Part shown: positions 34,342 to 42,010 of the stretch, in pieces
Layout: every line of letters starts with the position of its first letter
Position numbering within the stretch: the stretch's first letter is position 1
Source of the DNA: Bacteroidota bacterium
GTDB lineage: Bacteria > Bacteroidota > Bacteroidia > Chitinophagales > Chitinophagaceae
Assembly (NCBI GenBank): GCA_018267915.1
Contig: JAFDXN010000031.1
Location: forward strand, 124,001-188,000
Direction: 5' to 3'
Length of the DNA: 64,000 nucleotides
Notes under the pieces: generated by a model
Database searches by the model: none
The model's input: only the letters and a program-made list of their open reading frames with translations
What the model was told of the DNA's origin: nothing
Program-made: the position numbers and the translations under genes

Positions 34342-34995
34342 ATGGCAATAATAGCTCCCTCGATGCTCTCAGCCGATTTTTTGAAGCTGGGACAGGAAAT
34401 TGAAATGGTTAATAACAGTGAGGCCGACTGGTTTCACCTTGATGTGATGGACGGACGCTTTGTTCCTAATATCAGCTATGGCATGCCCATTATCGCTCAA
34501 ATGAAGAAGGCAGCCAAAAAGACCTTTGATGTGCACCTGATGATAGAAGACCCCGAGCGCTACCTGGAAGAATTTAAAAAAGCCGGCGCCGATTACCTGA
34601 CCGTGCATTACGAAACAGGCTATCATCTGCACCGAACGCTCACGACCATCAAAGCGTTGGGCATGAAGTCAGGCTTGTCGATCAACCCACATACACCAGT
34701 GGAAATGATACAGGATATCATTGGTGAAATTGACTTACTGTTAATAATGAGCATTAACCCCGGCTTCGGAGGGCAAAAATTCCTGCCTCTTACCTACAAT
34801 AAGATCCGCCAGGCTAAAGAACTGATCAATAGGGCCGGGGCGGCGACGCTGATAGAAATAGATGGGGGAGTAACGCTGGAGAATGCTGCCTCGATCATAG
34901 ATGCCGGCGCCGATGTGCTGGTGGCGGGCAATACGGTATTTGCTTCGCCCAACCCGACGGAGACCGTCGCCAAGCTGAAAGCTATAGGAAAATAA
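34342..34995 (+). CDS. rpe: Ribulose-phosphate 3-epimerase
   Basis: 217 residues, TIM barrel, usual length. It interconverts ribulose-5-phosphate and xylulose-5-phosphate in the pentose phosphate pathway. Signature strings are all present: SMLSADFLKLGQE, FHLDVMDGRFVPN (catalytic Asp, metal His), DVHLMIE, INPHTP, MSINPGFGGQKF and IEIDGGV (second catalytic Asp). The TonB-receptor-like gene starts 29 bases downstream. Confidence 0.96.
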   Translation: MAIIAPSMLSADFLKLGQEIEMVNNSEADWFHLDVMDGRFVPNISYGMPIIAQMKKAAKKTFDVHLMIEDPERYLEEFKKAGADYLTVHYETGYHLHRTLTTIKALGMKSGLSINPHTPVEMIQDIIGEIDLLLIMSINPGFGGQKFLPLTYNKIRQAKELINRAGAATLIEIDGGVTLENAASIIDAGADVLVAGNTVFASPNPTETVAKLKAIGK

Positions 34996-35024
34996 ATGTA
35001 ACTTACCCGCGTTTATTTGTGTGT

Positions 35025-37469
35025 ATGCCCCGTAAAATACCGGTACTTTTCATATTGCTTTTTCTGTCTTCTTTTGTTGCCACCGCACAGATGGCGACGA
35101 TAAGCGGCTATGTAAAAGATGACCGCGATACGGCACTGGACCTGGTAACAGTAGCCATAAAAAATTCAGGTACCGGCACCAGTACGGACAGGGAAGGGCA
35201 TTACAAACTGGAAGTAAAGGCAGGCCGTAATATACCTGTGGTCTTCTCATTCATCGGTTACGAACCTGTAACCAAATATATTAATGCCAATGCCGGTGAG
35301 CATATCGAGCTCAACGTAAAACTGAAAACAGATTCGCGCACGCTTGGCACGGTGGAGATAACCAGCAACACCGACAGGGACGCGGGGTCGACCTACATAG
35401 ATGTACGCAAAGTACACTATATGCCAACCACAGGCGGCGGCATAGAAGATATCCTCAAAACACTGGTTGGCAGTAATAACGAATTGACATCGCAATACAA
35501 CGTGCGCGGTGGTAACTATGATGAGAACCTAGTGTATGTGAACGATTTTGAGATCAACCGACCTTTTCTTGTTCGTTCGGGACAGCAGGAGGGGCTGAGC
35601 TTTGTGAATCCGGATCTTGCTGAAGGTGTGAACTTTTCGGTGGGCGGGTTCCAGGCCAAATATGGCGACAAAATGTCGAGCGTGCTGGACGTGACTTACA
35701 AGCGCCCTAAGCGGTTTGCCGGCTCAGTAATGGCCAGCCTCCTTGGCGCCAGCCTGCACCTGGAGGGTGCCTCGAAGAATGAGAAGCTCACTTATCTTTT
35801 CGGGGCACGGCAGAAGACCAACCAATACCTGCTACAGGCGCAGCCTACGAAGGGCGTTTACAATCCATCCTTTACCGATGTGCAGGCTTTGATCAATTAT
35901 CGCTTCAACAAGAAATGGGAAGTGGAAGCAATAGGCAACTATGCCCGTAACCGTTTCAACTTTGTACCGGAGGAGGCAACCAGCAGCTTTGGTCTTGTGA
36001 ATAAGGCCTACCAGCTCAGGGTATTCTTCAATGGCGGTGAGATCGATCAGTTTGACTCGCGTTTTGCAGGCATATCAACCACCTACAGGCCAAATGATAA
36101 GCTGAAGTTGAAACTGCTTGCCTCGGGCTTCCAGACCAACGAGTATGAGACCTATGATATAGGGGGTGAGTACCTGCTGGGCGAGCTCGAGACTGACCTG
36201 AGCAAAGAGAACTTCGGGCAGATAAAGACCTACCTGGGCACAGGCGTTATACAAGACCATGCACGCAATTATTTGAAAGTGAATGTTGGCAACCTGGCGC
36301 ACCGTGGTTCATATAGTGCTGGTAAACACTTCATACAGTGGGGCGCCGATGTGAATATCACCAGCATAGCAGATCAGCTGCACGAATGGGAGCGCAGGGA
36401 TTCATCTGGTTTTACACAGCCTTATGATACTTCGAGTCTCAGGATGATGTATCTCTACCGGGCGTCGGAGGATCTGAATTACAGCACCCTGAGCGGCTTT
36501 GTGCAGGATAACTTCCGTTTCAATGACTCGCTTGACCTGACCATGTCGATAGGTGCGAGGTTCAATTACGATGCACTCAATCACGAGTTCATCGCCAGCC
36601 CGCGCCTGCAGGCTGCCTACAAGCCGAGGCATTGGAAACGTGATATGGTGTTTCGTGCTGCGGCAGGGGTGTATGCGCAACCGCCTTTTTACCGCGAGAT
36701 GCGCGACCTGCAGGGAAACCTGAATACCGACCTGAAGGCGCAAAAATCATATCACCTGCTGTTGGGCACCAACTACAACTTTAAAGTGCTCAATAGGCCA
36801 TTTAAGTTTACTACGGAACTGTATTACAAGTACCTATGGGATGTGGTGCCTTATATTTTCGATAATGTGCGGATCCGTTACTACGGTAAGAACGAAGCAA
36901 CTGCTTACGCATATGGCGGAGAGGTGCGCCTGTATGGCGATATAGTAAAAGGAGCCACCTCGTGGATCAGTATCGGAGTAATGAAGACCTCCGAGTACCT
37001 GAAAGACTCAAACTACCATAAAGTGGGCGGTGGCGACAGCACGGTGAACCCCGGCTATATACCACGCCCTGCCGACCAGCGCTTTATGATAGGTATGTAT
37101 TTTGAAGACTACATCCCGCACCATCCTGCTTACAAGGCGCACATCAACCTGATGTATGCAACCGGTCTGCCGATAGGCCCGCCGAATGCCCCCCGCTATG
37201 CCGATACGCTGCGTCTGCCGGATTACAAGCGTGTGGACATAGGCTTCTCGGCCCTGCTGCTCGACGGCGCTAAAAAGGAACGCCCATACCACAGCTTTTT
37301 CAAAAATATCAGCAGTATATGGGCAAGTATAGAGGTCTTTAACCTGCTGGGTATACAGAACACGCTCTCCTATACATGGATACAGGACCAGAGCAGCGGC
37401 AAGACCTTTGCCGTGCCCAACCGCCTTACATCGAGGCTCATCAACGTCAAGCTCTTGTTTAACTTCTGA
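35025..37469 (+). CDS. TonB-dependent receptor-like outer-membrane protein
   Basis: 814 residues from ATG 35025, signal peptide ending VATAQ. Order: carboxypeptidase-regulatory-like domain (about 20-105, ISGYVKDDRDTALDLVTVAI), plug domain (about 115-240, TTGGGIEDILKTLVG, YNVRGGNYDENLVYVNDFE) and a beta-barrel to the C-terminal LINVKLLFNF (terminal Phe). It should take up a ligand too large for porins using TonB energy. No SusD-like gene follows, so it is not a SusC/SusD polysaccharide locus; iron or another small ligand is possible. Confidence 0.9.
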   Translation: MPRKIPVLFILLFLSSFVATAQMATISGYVKDDRDTALDLVTVAIKNSGTGTSTDREGHYKLEVKAGRNIPVVFSFIGYEPVTKYINANAGEHIELNVKLKTDSRTLGTVEITSNTDRDAGSTYIDVRKVHYMPTTGGGIEDILKTLVGSNNELTSQYNVRGGNYDENLVYVNDFEINRPFLVRSGQQEGLSFVNPDLAEGVNFSVGGFQAKYGDKMSSVLDVTYKRPKRFAGSVMASLLGASLHLEGASKNEKLTYLFGARQKTNQYLLQAQPTKGVYNPSFTDVQALINYRFNKKWEVEAIGNYARNRFNFVPEEATSSFGLVNKAYQLRVFFNGGEIDQFDSRFAGISTTYRPNDKLKLKLLASGFQTNEYETYDIGGEYLLGELETDLSKENFGQIKTYLGTGVIQDHARNYLKVNVGNLAHRGSYSAGKHFIQWGADVNITSIADQLHEWERRDSSGFTQPYDTSSLRMMYLYRASEDLNYSTLSGFVQDNFRFNDSLDLTMSIGARFNYDALNHEFIASPRLQAAYKPRHWKRDMVFRAAAGVYAQPPFYREMRDLQGNLNTDLKAQKSYHLLLGTNYNFKVLNRPFKFTTELYYKYLWDVVPYIFDNVRIRYYGKNEATAYAYGGEVRLYGDIVKGATSWISIGVMKTSEYLKDSNYHKVGGGDSTVNPGYIPRPADQRFMIGMYFEDYIPHHPAYKAHINLMYATGLPIGPPNAPRYADTLRLPDYKRVDIGFSALLLDGAKKERPYHSFFKNISSIWASIEVFNLLGIQNTLSYTWIQDQSSGKTFAVPNRLTSRLINVKLLFNF

Positions 37470-37560
37470 CGGCCCTGACCAGGGTCACCGTGTAGCCTGA
37501 TGCGGGTCATCTTGTACAAGTAGTTTATACAGCATTTTTGTTGCAATAAATTTCAGCGTC

Positions 37561-37662
37561 ATGAAACAGGTAATTTCAGCCATCAAAAAAGTATTCGCCA
37601 GTATATTTCACATCAGCCGGCTCCTTACACCTGCAGAACCTGAGACAGGCTTGTTTATATAG
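37561..37662 (+). CDS. Possible 33-residue peptide
   Basis: ATG 37561 to TAG 37662, starting MKQVISAIKKVFASIFHISR, a Lys-spaced amphipathic helix. It sits alone between two operons, without a clear ribosome-binding site. Chance occurrence is quite possible. Confidence 0.25.
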   Translation: MKQVISAIKKVFASIFHISRLLTPAEPETGLFI

Positions 37663-37756
37663 CCATGCAACTCTTATAAGAGAAATTCCCATTTCTCCGA
37701 AAGCCGCCACAGTCAAGAGCTCGCGGTGGCAGCCTAAAAAAATATAGCAAAACTTT

Positions 37757-37785
37757 TTGTCAAAAACGTGATATTGTTATCTTTG
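37757..37785 (+). promoter_or_regulatory. Bacteroidota promoter TTG-N18-TATCTTTG for tRNA-Lys
   Basis: TTG 37757-37759 and TATCTTTG 37778-37785 followed by CG; spacing of 18 is in the usual range. It lies 61 bases before the mature tRNA and should drive the whole tRNA/GIY-YIG unit. Confidence 0.8.
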
Positions 37786-37846
37786 CGCTCCGTTTAGGGT
37801 AGGAGATAGCAGTATTGCACTTCTCATATTTCTAAACCCCCGAAAA

Positions 37847-37919
37847 GATCTCGTAGCTCAGTTGGTAGAGCAATACACTTTTAATGTATGGGTCTTGGGT
37901 TCGAGTCCCAACGGGATCA
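37847..37919 (+). tRNA. tRNA-Lys (anticodon TTT)
   Basis: 73 nt. Acceptor GATCTCG pairs with CGGGATC (one G-T pair), D-stem GCTC/GAGC, anticodon stem ATACA/TGTAT around loop CTTTTAA, T-arm TTGGG/CCCAA with loop TTCGAGT. CCA not encoded. Its 3' half and the following terminator are repeated exactly 349 bases downstream. Confidence 0.95.
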
Positions 37920-37932
37920 CAAAAGCCCCGCC
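37890..37932 (+). repeat. 43-bp direct repeat, copy 1 (tRNA 3' end plus terminator arm)
   Basis: Identical to 38239-38281. It runs from the variable loop of tRNA-Lys through the T-arm, the acceptor end and into the first arm of the terminator hairpin. With copy 2 it brackets the GIY-YIG gene. Confidence 0.95.
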
Positions 37933-37947
37933 GATGGCGGGGCTTTT
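37921..37947 (+). terminator. Terminator hairpin after tRNA-Lys
   Basis: AAAAGCCCCGCC-GAT-GGCGGGGCTTTT, a perfect 12-base stem with triloop. It lies 19 bases before the GIY-YIG ATG, so that gene needs read-through or its own promoter. Confidence 0.8.
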
Positions 37948-37965
37948 CCGTTGTATATTAGCCGC

Positions 37966-38205
37966 ATGCCGTTTATGTACATTATATACTCCGGGAAACT
38001 TAACAAATATTATGTCGGCGCATGTATCGATCTGAAGAGACTGCTTTACGAACATAATATCGGGCATTCGAAATTTACCTCCACTGGCGTTCCGTGGGAA
38101 ATAAAACACACTGAGGAATTTGCTACGCTACGAGATGCAAAAACGCGTGAGATGGAGATCAAAAGGAAGAAATCAAGAAGGTATATTGAATCGTTGATCT
38201 CGTAG
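37966..38205 (+). CDS. Small GIY-YIG nuclease-domain protein embedded between tRNAs
   Basis: 79 residues from ATG 37966 (MPFMYIIYSGKLNKYYVGAC); the second Met at 37975 is also possible. The GIY and YIG motifs appear as YIIYS and YYVGA, with the conserved Arg region DLKRLLYEHN and TREMEIKRKK. It is a minimal, URI/UvrC-like GIY-YIG domain with nothing else. The last three residues and the stop (LIS-TAG) are read from the first ten bases of the tRNA-like gene at 38196, so coding and tRNA sequence overlap. The frame remains open upstream through the tRNA-Lys 3' end, but that part is tRNA. It may be a mobile homing-type endonuclease tied to tRNA genes. Confidence 0.85.
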   Translation: MPFMYIIYSGKLNKYYVGACIDLKRLLYEHNIGHSKFTSTGVPWEIKHTEEFATLRDAKTREMEIKRKKSRRYIESLIS

Positions 38206-38268
38206 GTCAGGTGGTAGAGCATCCCGTTTTTCACGGGAGGGTCTTGGGTTCGAGTCCCAACGGGATCA
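38196..38268 (+). tRNA. tRNA-like gene, probably a diverged tRNA-Lys duplicate
   Basis: 73 nt, exactly 349 bases after tRNA-Lys, with identical acceptor, T-arm and variable loop. Changes are confined to the D-arm (GGTC facing GAGC, one G-G mismatch; loop AGGTGGTA) and the anticodon arm (stem TCCCG/CGGGA, loop TTTTTCA). In strict register the anticodon is TTT with an unusual C at position 37; a one-base shift would give TTC (Glu). It may be a functional tRNA of unclear identity or a pseudo-tRNA. Its 5' end overlaps the stop of the GIY-YIG gene. Confidence 0.65.
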
Positions 38269-38281
38269 CAAAAGCCCCGCC
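38239..38281 (+). repeat. 43-bp direct repeat, copy 2
   Basis: Perfect match to 37890-37932. Sequence flanking the two copies differs immediately outside. Confidence 0.95.
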
Positions 38282-38297
38282 ATTTGGCGGGGCTTTA
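38270..38297 (+). terminator. Terminator after the tRNA-like gene
   Basis: AAAGCCCCGCC-ATTT-GGCGGGGCTTT followed by AATTTTTT. It can also end the convergent gene at 38326. Confidence 0.85.
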
Positions 38298-38325
38298 ATT
38301 TTTTCATCGATGTGTAGTGGTTTTG

Positions 38326-38901
38326 CTATTGCCGGGCTGCTACATAGCTTAGCTCTGTTACTCCGCTCTTGAATTGCCGGGTTGTCATCAGTTCCAGCTT
38401 TACCTGGTCTTTGACACTTGCAAACAATGGAATGCCCCTCCCCAGGATGATGGGATTAACGAACAGCCAATAGCCGTCAATTAAGTTGTGCTGCATGAGC
38501 GCATGTGTGGCCGTGGGACTGCCAAAAAGCAGTATTTCCTTGCCGTTACCCGCCTGTTTTATTTCGTTTATGCGGTCTGCTATATTGTCGCTAACGATCG
38601 TTGTGTTGGTCAGGACTTCATTCTTTAAAGTATTTGATAACACCACTTTCTGAGCCCTGTTGTACCAGCTAGAGTGGTCCTTATCATGCTTGCTCGCGTC
38701 GGCTGCGTCGCCGGCGGTGGGCCAGTAGCCTTCCATCATCTGGTAGGTTTTACGTCCATATAAAGCCGTGTCTGTTTGGTCTATCCGCTTGCCTATATGG
38801 TCAAAAAGCTCTTCGTCGACTTTTATCCAGTTCATCTCTCCGTTTGGTCCCGCAACAAATCCGTCAAGCGATATGTGCATGAATGAAATTATTTTACGCA
38901 T
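38326..38901 (-). CDS. Dihydrofolate reductase family protein (RibD C-terminal type)
   Basis: 191 residues. Opens RKIISFMHISLDGFVAGPNG, the signature of the RibD-C/DHFR-like group, with DTALYGRKTYQMMEGYWPT, GNGKEILLFGSPT and YWLFVNPIILGRGIPLF. These bind NADPH in a DHFR fold; most single-domain members have no proven substrate and are not the essential folate enzyme. A TACATTTG box (plus-strand CAAATGTA at 38918-38925) lies 16 bases upstream of its start. Confidence 0.88.
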   Translation of the reverse strand: MRKIISFMHISLDGFVAGPNGEMNWIKVDEELFDHIGKRIDQTDTALYGRKTYQMMEGYWPTAGDAADASKHDKDHSSWYNRAQKVVLSNTLKNEVLTNTTIVSDNIADRINEIKQAGNGKEILLFGSPTATHALMQHNLIDGYWLFVNPIILGRGIPLFASVKDQVKLELMTTRQFKSGVTELSYVAARQ

Positions 38902-38917
38902 ATTTTCAACTTTTCTA

Positions 38918-38925
38918 CAAATGTA
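38918..38925 (-). promoter_or_regulatory. Core promoter -7 box TACATTTG
   Basis: Full consensus match on the minus strand, 16 bases upstream of the ATG at 38901. No matching TTG at the expected distance. Confidence 0.4.
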
Positions 38926-39081
38926 TCAAGCCCTTTGATATAAAGGGGTGGACTAAAACGACAATCCTGCGGGGATTTTGCGACATCGCAACGCACGCCT
39001 TGTCGTGCTTGCTATTGATTGCTTAGGCAGCGCCGGCGCAGATCGCATAATTATATTATTTTGGTGAAACTTTGATATTAC

Positions 39082-39507
39082 ATGATTGTCCAAAAGCAGA
39101 TACAGGACTATATCGATAGCCAGGCAGCGCCAAAGCGTAGTGATATGCAGGCACTGCATCAGCGGATATTGCAAGCTATGCCGGGCGCCAGGTTATGGTT
39201 CGATGATGGCAAAAACAGCGAAGGTAAGATCGTGAGCAACCCCAGCATTGGGTATGGTGCCTACACCATAAAATATGCCGGTGGAAAGACCAGAGAATTT
39301 TTCCAGATCGGCCTGAGCGCAAACACAAGCGGGATATCTGTCTATATCATGGGGCATAAGGATAAAACATACCTGGCGCGGACATTTGGGGAGACACTAG
39401 GTAAGGCTAGCGTAACCGGCTATTGTATCAAGTTCAAAGCGTTGAAAGACATAGACCTTGACGTACTGGAAGAAGCAATAAGAGATAGGGTTGCGGGCGA
39501 AAAATAA
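39082..39507 (+). CDS. DUF1801 family protein
   Basis: 141 residues, cytoplasmic. The pattern IQDYIDSQAAPKRSDMQALH, a central KNSEGKIVSNPSIGYGAYTI and a C-terminal IKFKALKDIDLDVLEEAIRD are typical of DUF1801/YdhG-like proteins. Function is unknown; relatives have been suggested to bind small molecules or iron. Two further DUF1801-type genes lie at 45840 and 50547. Confidence 0.8.
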   Translation: MIVQKQIQDYIDSQAAPKRSDMQALHQRILQAMPGARLWFDDGKNSEGKIVSNPSIGYGAYTIKYAGGKTREFFQIGLSANTSGISVYIMGHKDKTYLARTFGETLGKASVTGYCIKFKALKDIDLDVLEEAIRDRVAGEK

Positions 39508-39572
39508 AATCAACCGCATTAGCCGGAATAGCAAAGTGCTCCCGTTAGCTGATTTATTTATGGATCAGCTTC

Positions 39573-39866
39573 TTACCAAACCTTGTAGATCTCCCTTGAT
39601 CCTGTCAGGTACATATCTGTGTAGCCCTGCATTTTCTCCTGCATCTTTTTCATTTCTTCGCTGTTCTGCATGTATTTCTCCCAGCTTTTTTCGTAGGCGC
39701 TAAGACTTTCATACTGGCTCACCATGATCACCCGGTTGAACTGGCCCGTCATATCCGTCATGATATTTACCAGTTCCTCATTCCCTTCCATCGCCTCCTT
39801 AAACATTTTGGCCAGTTTTGAAGCGCTGCCCGCTTTGCATACAAAAATGTCGTGTACAATGATCAT
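39573..39866 (-). CDS. Small dimeric alpha/beta-barrel-like protein (antibiotic-monooxygenase fold)
   Basis: 97 residues. MIIVHDIFVCKAGSASKLAK with FNRVIMVSQYESLSAYEK and a Met/Glu-rich helix is the beta-alpha-beta-beta-alpha pattern of the ABM/NIPSNAP group of ferredoxin-like dimers. No heme- or substrate-binding residue can be named. Monocistronic. Confidence 0.7.
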   Translation of the reverse strand: MIIVHDIFVCKAGSASKLAKMFKEAMEGNEELVNIMTDMTGQFNRVIMVSQYESLSAYEKSWEKYMQNSEEMKKMQEKMQGYTDMYLTGSREIYKVW

Positions 39867-39982
39867 AAAGTGGTGTTTAGTTATATCAAATCTCGGAACT
39901 TATATTCAGAATATTTAGCTCTCACGGGAAAAGTAATATTATCTTTTAACCCGGCCGTCGGGCTAGAGACACAAAGAAAAAT

Positions 39983-40001
39983 AGCCATTCGTGAGAATGG
40001 C
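39983..40001 (-). terminator. Rho-independent terminator
   Basis: Stem GGCCATTC/GAATGGCT with a four-base loop, followed by ATTTTTC on the minus strand. It ends the gene at 40028-40780. Confidence 0.7.
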
Positions 40002-40027
40002 CATTTCTGATTTTCGGTATTATCCCT

Positions 40028-40780
40028 TTATTTGTCTTTTATCTTTTCGGTTTTGGTCTCTCCGTTGTCTTCTATTCTTTTCATCCATACAGAGCCGTCC
40101 TTGTCTTTCTTTAGTTTTACTTTCTTAAAGTTACCCCTCGGTACGGGATAGCCGGTGTAGGTGTTCTTGGTCTCGGTTTTAACCACCGTGTCTACGCGTG
40201 TAACCTCTACTGTATCATGCACGTATTCCGTATTGGTAGTTACAATCCTCTCAGCCGGCATGGTCACGGTCACTGTGTCCCTTACTGTTACAGTGTCGCG
40301 GATCACCTTTGTGCGAACTGCATACCTGCGCGGTGTGGTGCTGGGCTTACGTACGGCAACATGCCTGCGGGGAGCAGCTTTGTGTACTGGCTTAGGTGCG
40401 GGTTGAGATACTGATACGTGTTCGGTAACTATAGGTTCTGCTGCCGGGTCTACGGTAACTGTTTGTACGGTAGACGGTTCGGGGTGTTCCTGGGTTCTTA
40501 CCTGTGTTTCACCGGTCTTCATTTCTGTCCTTTGGTGACTGGTTGCCTGCATGGGCCGTACTTTGCCTTTTACTTTCCCTATTTCCCGTTCGTCCTTTAT
40601 TTTCAGGTTGTCGGATTTGTACTTAGTTTCATGCTTTTCGTCCTTGACCTTTAGATCTTCCGACTTGTACTTAAGTTCCCTGTTCGTTTCCTTCACTTTG
40701 GGTTCCTGTGCTGCAACGGAAAACGCCATCGTCAGCGTTATACCAAGCAGTGATAGCGACTTTAACATGGTATGTTTCAT
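40028..40780 (-). CDS. Secreted Lys/Thr-rich repeat protein
   Basis: 250 residues from ATG 40780 (MKHTMLKSLSLLGITLTMAF, signal peptide to VAAQ); the frame is open further back but non-protein-like. Residues about 25-80 carry two Lys-rich repeats (ELKYKSEDLKVKDEKHE, ETKYKSDNLKIKDERE), 100-165 are Pro/Thr/Val-rich, and 165-220 hold DTVTVRDTVTV and VHDTVEVTRVDTVV repeats. The end is KVKLKKDKDGSVWMKRIED. It looks like an extended cell-envelope filament or linker protein. No family recognised. Confidence 0.65.
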   Translation of the reverse strand: MKHTMLKSLSLLGITLTMAFSVAAQEPKVKETNRELKYKSEDLKVKDEKHETKYKSDNLKIKDEREIGKVKGKVRPMQATSHQRTEMKTGETQVRTQEHPEPSTVQTVTVDPAAEPIVTEHVSVSQPAPKPVHKAAPRRHVAVRKPSTTPRRYAVRTKVIRDTVTVRDTVTVTMPAERIVTTNTEYVHDTVEVTRVDTVVKTETKNTYTGYPVPRGNFKKVKLKKDKDGSVWMKRIEDNGETKTEKIKDK

Positions 40781-41039
40781 AACTGTTCGTTTTTTGTAGT
40801 TTTTAAAATCATTTCCCTTAGCACCAAAAAAACTTTGTTCCCTAGATATGCAAGGAAATGTTAAATGCAAGCCCGCCGACACAATCGCCTGTGGTCCATA
40901 TTATTAAGGTGTTGACGAGTTGGGGGCTAATGAACTGATGGTGGTATGTTTAATGGATTAAGTTCACTTTTGTGGTTATGACCAGGAATAAAAGCGCGAC
41001 GAAATGGCTATCAGGATGGTGAAAAGTAGGAGTTTCCTT

Positions 41040-41047
41040 TAATTTTG
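41040..41047 (+). promoter_or_regulatory. Core promoter -7 box TAATTTTG
   Basis: Full TAnnTTTG match, 18 bases before ATG 41066. It supports that start over a TTG at 41045 that overlaps the box. Confidence 0.45.
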
Positions 41048-41065
41048 TTGCTACACAATTATACC

Positions 41066-41434
41066 ATGAGATTCACCAAATTAGTTCCAAATATATTTTA
41101 CGAAGACATTAAGGATGGGCTTGCACTTTTTGTGGACTGCCTGCAGTTCGATATGGGTTACAACGATTTACAGTCTGAAAGCCCGTGTTGTGTGGTTCAA
41201 AAAGATGCCTTGTCGGTGTTCCTGTTTCAAAACAAGGAATTTGCCGATAAAGACAGACCTGAAATAAGGCTGCACACGGATAATATTAAAGAGGTCTACG
41301 AAAAGATCAGCAGAACGCACCCGCAGTTCCTGCATCCTAATTTAAATAAGGTGACACTCAGGCCCTGGGGGGCACAGGAGTTTGCGTTGAGAGACAATAC
41401 GAATGTCTGCGTGATCATACAACAATGGCAATAG
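41066..41434 (+). CDS. VOC-superfamily (glyoxalase/bleomycin resistance-like) protein
   Basis: 122 residues from ATG 41066. FTKLVPNIFYEDIKDGLALF, LSVFLFQNKEFA, EIRLHTDNIKEVYEKI and WGAQEFALRDNTNVCVII form the paired beta-alpha-beta-beta-beta modules of VOC proteins. Few of the usual metal-binding His/Glu residues can be placed, so it may be a binding protein and not an enzyme. One of four VOC genes in the region. Confidence 0.8.
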   Translation: MRFTKLVPNIFYEDIKDGLALFVDCLQFDMGYNDLQSESPCCVVQKDALSVFLFQNKEFADKDRPEIRLHTDNIKEVYEKISRTHPQFLHPNLNKVTLRPWGAQEFALRDNTNVCVIIQQWQ

Positions 41435-41467
41435 CAGATAGGTGGCAAGCCAGGTTCTGCGTGCGGC

Positions 41468-41818
41468 TTACTTTCTCAATATTTTCTCCATCGCCTTTCC
41501 TTTTGCCAGTTCATCCACCAGTTTATCCAGGTAGCGGATCTTCTGCATCAGCGGGTCTTCGATCTCCTCCACCCGGTAGCCGCAGATCAGCCCTGTGATT
41601 TTTGAAACATTCGGATTGAGTTGCGGTGCCTGCGCGAAAAAAGTTTCAAAATCCGTTTTTTTATCGATCTGTTCTTTCAATGTTTTCTCATTGTACCCGG
41701 TAAGCCAGTAGATCACGGTGTCAACTTCCTCTTTTGTGCGGCCTTTTTTCTCTGCCTTTTTTATATACAAAGGATACACGCTTGCGAATGACATTCTGAA
41801 TACCCTGCTATTATCCAT
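41468..41818 (-). CDS. DUF2200 family protein
   Basis: 116 residues from ATG 41818 ([20 protein letters not shown]); an in-frame TTG seven codons upstream is less likely. The conserved strings [20 protein letters not shown] and [20 protein letters not shown] identify DUF2200, a small bacterial family of unknown function. Cytoplasmic, complete. Confidence 0.85.
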   Translation of the reverse strand: MDNSRVFRMSFASVYPLYIKKAEKKGRTKEEVDTVIYWLTGYNEKTLKEQIDKKTDFETFFAQAPQLNPNVSKITGLICGYRVEEIEDPLMQKIRYLDKLVDELAKGKAMEKILRK

Positions 41819-41864
41819 GTTCGTTTTTGTTATTGCCAAAAATATATCTCGATGCCATCGCGTT

Positions 41865-41956
41865 CATCGATGCCGATCGATGTAAGTTATCAAGTCCTCG
41901 TGGTCACTAACGACTTCTGTGTACGATATTTCCCGATATGCCGGCAGGCAGGCATA
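41865..41956. other. Two inverted repeats upstream of the gene at 42011
   Basis: CATCGAT-gccg-ATCGATG (41865-41882, perfect seven-base arms) and TATGCC-N8-GGCATA (41937-41956). Both lie between divergent genes and could be operators; neither is followed by a T-run. Confidence 0.35.
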
Positions 41957-42010
41957 CTTTGATAATTACCAATATACTTGTAATTTTATTAATAACACAA
42001 CTTGTTATTT

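Larger units (their letters stand above)
37470..37846. other. Intergenic region before the tRNA unit
   Basis: 377 bases holding a 33-codon frame (listed separately, weak) and the tRNA-Lys promoter. The stretch at 37700-37750 contains GAGCTCGCGGTGGC-like G+C-rich sequence with no hairpin that I can support as a terminator. Confidence 0.4.

Noticed and set aside
37888..37965. N-terminal extension of the GIY-YIG gene into tRNA-Lys
   Set aside because: Those codons are the tRNA 3' half and its terminator; the protein family starts at MPFMYIIYS or MYIIYS.
38196..38268. Plain tRNA-Glu call for the second tRNA
   Set aside because: TTC is reached only by shifting the loop by one base; the five-base stem TCCCG/CGGGA fixes TTT, so identity is left open.
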